DNA of 64,000 nucleotides from Bacteroidales bacterium (GTDB lineage: Bacteria > Bacteroidota > Bacteroidia > Bacteroidales > JAAYJT01): NCBI GenBank assembly GCA_014860575.1, contig JACZJK010000043.1, positions 62,001-126,000 on the forward strand. The letters are read 5' to 3'. Below, one piece after another: positions 61,319 through 64,000 of the stretch. Both the position numbers and the translations under genes were made by a program. How positions within the stretch are numbered: the stretch's first letter is position 1; each line of letters starts with the position of its first letter. Under the pieces are notes generated by a model. It was not told the DNA's origin. It ran no database searches and saw only the letters and a list, made by a program, of their open reading frames with translations.

Positions 61319-61381
61319 GTCATCCTGAACGAAGTGAAGGATCTTTTTAGAAATTAGATTCTTCGCTGCGCTCAGAATGAC
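61319..61381. repeat. 26-bp imperfect inverted repeat (GAGCGCAGCGAAGAAT type)
   Basis: The arms 61319-61344 and 61356-61381 are imperfect reverse complements around an 11-nt loop, reading GTCATCCTGA... and AGATTCTTCG.... Differences are mostly compensatory transitions that keep G-T pairing. It lies between gatE and the OstA-like gene and resembles a fragment at 38933-38971. Confidence 0.8.
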
Positions 61382-61443
61382 ACAAGCTGGAGGCTTTAGT
61401 CCGCATTACCAACTTATAGTTACTTTCAGTATTTTTGCGATCC

Positions 61444-62970
61444 ATGAAACAACTCTTGTTATCCAGCGCAATATTGGTTTCCTTTCTTCTTATGCTTGCT
61501 TCCAACCCGGCAGCAATGCAGGAAAAGCAGCAGCCCACACGTGTGAAGATCATACAGGCGGATGAACTTCGGTTTGAGAGGCGGTTTGGCAAGGATATCA
61601 GGCGTTTGCTTGGCAATGTGATCCTCGAGCATGACGAAGTACTCATGTATTGTGATAGCGCTTACATGCAGGAAGCCAGCAACAGCTTTGAAGCGTTCAG
61701 CAATGTGAAGATCAACTCGGGTGATACATTGTTTTTGTATGGAAAATATCTCAGATACAATGGAAACACCCGCCTGGCCGAGGTTTTCTATGATGTAAAA
61801 CTTGTGGATGACAACACGGTTCTCACCACTGAACAACTTAACTATAACCGCAACACCGGTATAGCCTACTACGAACGCGAAGGAAAAATTACAGATGATG
61901 AAAATGATCTCACCAGCAGGAGCGGTTATTATATGACTGAAGAAAAGCGTGCGCATTTCCGTAAGAATGTTGTACTCGTAAACCCGGAATACGTAATGCG
62001 ATCCGACACATTGGTGTATCACACCGAAACTCAGGTTTCAAGCTTTTTCGGGCCTACGACCATTGATGCTGACGATTCCTTTATTTATTGCGAAAATGGA
62101 TGGTATGATACAAAAAACGACAAAGCCCAGTTTAACAAACACGCTTACATTATCAGTGGCGAACACAATATCCGGGGCGATAGTCTGTATTACAATCGCG
62201 CCGATGAATCGGCCAAGGCATTTGAAAATGTGGTTATTGTTGATACGGTTCAGAATGTAATACTTAAAGGCAATTATTCAGAATACTATAAGCACCTGGG
62301 TTATACTTACATCACCGATATTCCGGTAGCAATCTTTATTGAAAACGGCGATTCATTGTATATGCATGCCGATACTATCCGGACCACTTTTAACCAGGAT
62401 CAGGATATCGAGCGGGTGATGGCGTATTATAAGGTTAAATTTTTCAGGGACGACTTACAGGGATCGTGCGATTCATTGGTTTATAAAATGAGTGATTCAC
62501 TGATTGTGATGTACCGCGATCCGGTGCTCTGGACCGGCGAAAGTCAGCTAAGCGCTGATTCAATTCATGTAAATACCAATGGAGAAGCGATCGAAACGCT
62601 TGAGCTTTATAATTCTGCTTTTTTAATCAACAACGACGACAGCCTGCAATTTAATCAGGTAAAAGGACGCAATATGACCGGTTATTTCGTTGATGGCAGT
62701 CTTGATAATATTGTTGTTGTTGGCAATGCTGAAACTCTTTATTACGTAAAGGAAGAAGACGGTTACCTGATTGGGATCAACAAGGCTGTAGCCAGTCGGA
62801 TGCGGATCAAACTTGAAGACAGTAAGATTAGCCGGATCTATTATTTTGAAAAACCCGATGGGACAACTTTTCCTGATAAGGATCTTCCGGCTTCGGAGCG
62901 CCAGTTACCGGATTTCAACTGGAGGGACGATAAAAGGCCCAAAGTGTGGACTGATATTTTTAACCGCTAG
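61444..62970 (+). CDS. OstA/LptA-like organic solvent tolerance domain protein
   Basis: The product is 508 residues from ATG 61444 (a TTG three codons upstream is rejected). A signal peptide spans about 1-27. The mature protein is built from repeating beta-strand pairs of the LptA/OstA jellyroll type: ADELRF, LLGNVILEHDEVLMYCDSAYM, FSNVKINSGDTLFLYGKYLRY, and a second series in the middle. It is much longer than E. coli LptA (185), as for OstA-like proteins in Bacteroidota. Probable role: LPS transport bridge or outer membrane assembly in the periplasm. Its stop lies 2 nt from the convergent MlaD-like stop. Confidence 0.88.
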   Translation: MKQLLLSSAILVSFLLMLASNPAAMQEKQQPTRVKIIQADELRFERRFGKDIRRLLGNVILEHDEVLMYCDSAYMQEASNSFEAFSNVKINSGDTLFLYGKYLRYNGNTRLAEVFYDVKLVDDNTVLTTEQLNYNRNTGIAYYEREGKITDDENDLTSRSGYYMTEEKRAHFRKNVVLVNPEYVMRSDTLVYHTETQVSSFFGPTTIDADDSFIYCENGWYDTKNDKAQFNKHAYIISGEHNIRGDSLYYNRADESAKAFENVVIVDTVQNVILKGNYSEYYKHLGYTYITDIPVAIFIENGDSLYMHADTIRTTFNQDQDIERVMAYYKVKFFRDDLQGSCDSLVYKMSDSLIVMYRDPVLWTGESQLSADSIHVNTNGEAIETLELYNSAFLINNDDSLQFNQVKGRNMTGYFVDGSLDNIVVVGNAETLYYVKEEDGYLIGINKAVASRMRIKLEDSKISRIYYFEKPDGTTFPDKDLPASERQLPDFNWRDDKRPKVWTDIFNR

Positions 62971-62972
62971 TA

Positions 62973-63962
62973 TTATTCTGCCGGTGGCGTGTAAGGCCGT
63001 TTGTCAACCTTGCTGCCGAAAACTGAGAAATGCACGTACCTTCCCGGGTTTAGTTTCATATCTTCCAGCAATTGGTTCAACTCCATTGAGGCAACTTCAA
63101 GTTCGTTGTAAAGACCTGGATCATTGATAAGCAGACCGAGCGTGCCTTCACCGCTTTCAACCTTGTCCATTACCGAACCCAGCCGGTTCAGAGAGTTCTC
63201 AATATGGGCAAAGGTTTGTTTTATATTTGTGGCTGCCAGCGAATCGGAAATTGAGCTGATATTACGAATGGTATTGGCTATTTCTTCATTGCTGTTTCTC
63301 AGGTTAGTGGAAATAGATTCAATATTTTCAAGTATAATTGCTAGTCTTCTTTTTTCTGACTGGATGAGGGTATCAAAGGTGTAGCTTGTATGTTCAAGGC
63401 TGCGGATAGTGAGCCTGATGCTTTCAAAACTCTGACCGAGATTTGAACGGGCTCTATCATCAAAAACTGCCTGAAGTGCAGTAACCAGAGTATCGAGTGA
63501 TGAGAGCAGTTCTTCGGCTTTATGTTTAATGGGCTGAACCTGTTTGTTAACTTCTTCCTGCAACGAGGCTTGCACGTCCGATAGTATGGTGTCATTTGAT
63601 TGCGCAAGAACAGGTGAATCGCCAAGCTTCAAATCAATAGCTTTAGAACCCATAATATCTGAACTATGGATGCGTGCAACGGAGTTGATTGGAATGGGTA
63701 CATCCTCGTCAATCATCAGTTTCGCTATAATCCTTGTTGATCCTTCACCCTCGAAATTAAGCTGATGCACCTGCCCGATTTTCATTCCTTTCAGGTAAAT
63801 GGGGTTCGCACTGGTTAAGCCCCCAATATCGTCATATACAGCATAAAGTATGAGCCTGTTGTAGAAAAGGTTAGTTCCTTTCAAATAATTAAAGCCCCAG
63901 ATAAAAGCTGCCAGTGCCAGAATAAATAACGCACCTATTTTAATTTCACGTCTGATTTTCAT
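62973..63962 (-). CDS. MlaD/MCE domain lipid-transport protein
   Basis: This 329-residue protein has an N-terminal membrane anchor (about 9-26). The MCE domain (about 36-115) reads LYAVYDDIGGLTSANPIYLKGMKIG with the family's GL-x-x-x-x-P-V-x-x-x-G-x-x-V-G pattern (here IYLKGMKIGQVHQL). A long helical coiled-coil region (about 135-300) follows, typical of MCE proteins that form hexameric rings or tunnels. It probably binds an MlaFE-like ABC transporter, which would lie to the right of the window or elsewhere. The ATG is near the window edge, with a -7 box 22 nt upstream. Confidence 0.9.
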   Translation of the reverse strand: MKIRREIKIGALFILALAAFIWGFNYLKGTNLFYNRLILYAVYDDIGGLTSANPIYLKGMKIGQVHQLNFEGEGSTRIIAKLMIDEDVPIPINSVARIHSSDIMGSKAIDLKLGDSPVLAQSNDTILSDVQASLQEEVNKQVQPIKHKAEELLSSLDTLVTALQAVFDDRARSNLGQSFESIRLTIRSLEHTSYTFDTLIQSEKRRLAIILENIESISTNLRNSNEEIANTIRNISSISDSLAATNIKQTFAHIENSLNRLGSVMDKVESGEGTLGLLINDPGLYNELEVASMELNQLLEDMKLNPGRYVHFSVFGSKVDKRPYTPPAE

Positions 63963-63984
63963 AAACTTTTTTGATTGAGTTTAG

Positions 63985-63992
63985 CAAAGGTA
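63985..63992 (-). promoter_or_regulatory. -7 box ahead of the MlaD-like gene
   Basis: The minus strand reads TACCTTTGC, an exact TAnnTTTG match with trailing C. The -33 region would lie beyond the window end. Confidence 0.55.
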
Positions 63993-64000
63993 ATAAAACC

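Noticed and set aside
1-64000. tRNA, rRNA, riboswitch or insertion sequence genes
   Set aside because: By eye I found no cloverleaf, rRNA core, known riboswitch core or transposase; a covariance-model scan could still reveal a small RNA.

Overview
The window reads as a chromosome segment of a Bacteroidota bacterium, most likely in or near Bacteroidales. Evidence: two secreted proteins end in type IX secretion (T9SS) sorting domains; several genes are preceded by the phylum's TAnnTTTG -7 promoter box rather than -35/-10 boxes; Shine-Dalgarno sequences are mostly absent; there is a glycine-lipid-type acyltransferase pair; and the cluster order rplM-rpsI-rpsB-tsf is present. Nearly every gene looks like chromosomal core or semi-core. 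I see no phage, transposase, rRNA, tRNA or CRISPR.

Layout. 0.3-4.6 kb: a dihydroorotate-dehydrogenase-like flavoprotein lacking the usual catalytic Cys, a membrane polyferredoxin (NapH/NapG-like fusion) paired with a Tat-exported DUF362 protein, and a small membrane protein. 5.1-11.7 kb: an ECF sigma factor with a TPR membrane partner, facing a T9SS-exported dockerin/cohesin-like protein and an exported, membrane-anchored TPR-CHAT (caspase-like) protease. 11.7-17.6 kb: mutS2, a DUF6132 protein, a frameshifted yjbR-like gene, a biotin-dependent carboxyltransferase with its biotin carrier, and engB. 17.7-19.5 kb: GNAT plus acyltransferase (GlsB/GlsA-like). 19.8-35.2 kb: a complete division/cell wall (dcw) cluster, mraZ-rsmH-ftsL-ftsI-murE-mraY-murD-ftsW-murG-murC-ftsQ-ftsA-ftsZ. 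It is preceded by three AAAGTGG boxes at exact 10-bp spacing, a likely MraZ operator. 35-46 kb: yqeY, a lipoprotein glutamine amidotransferase, a RhaD-like aldolase, pepT, an OPT transporter, a barrel-like protein, a CPBP protein, a type I pullulanase lipoprotein and a BASS transporter. 46-49 kb: rplM-rpsI-rpsB-tsf behind a textbook Bacteroidota promoter. 49-56 kb: a CBS-domain chloride channel, exonuclease III, a hybrid histidine kinase and a convergent NtrC-type regulator. 56-61 kb: gatD and gatE, the tRNA-dependent amidotransferase regarded as archaeal, separated by a T9SS-exported M28 peptidase. 61-64 kb: an OstA/LptA-like protein and an MlaD/MCE protein, both envelope lipid or LPS transport types.

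The most notable points are the archaeal-type GatDE enzyme with an intact catalytic tetrad, the MraZ box array, the sigma/TPR/CHAT/dockerin-cohesin neighbourhood, and micro-arrays of degenerate 6-7-nt repeats. These arrays sit just after several stop codons, and one appears to have been absorbed into the aldolase coding sequence. Several starts were moved from the longest open frame to the likely true codon (rsmH, ftsL, murC, ftsA, rplM, xth, engB, the amidotransferase lipoprotein, the BASS transporter and the OstA-like gene). All functional statements are from reading motifs; no database search was possible.
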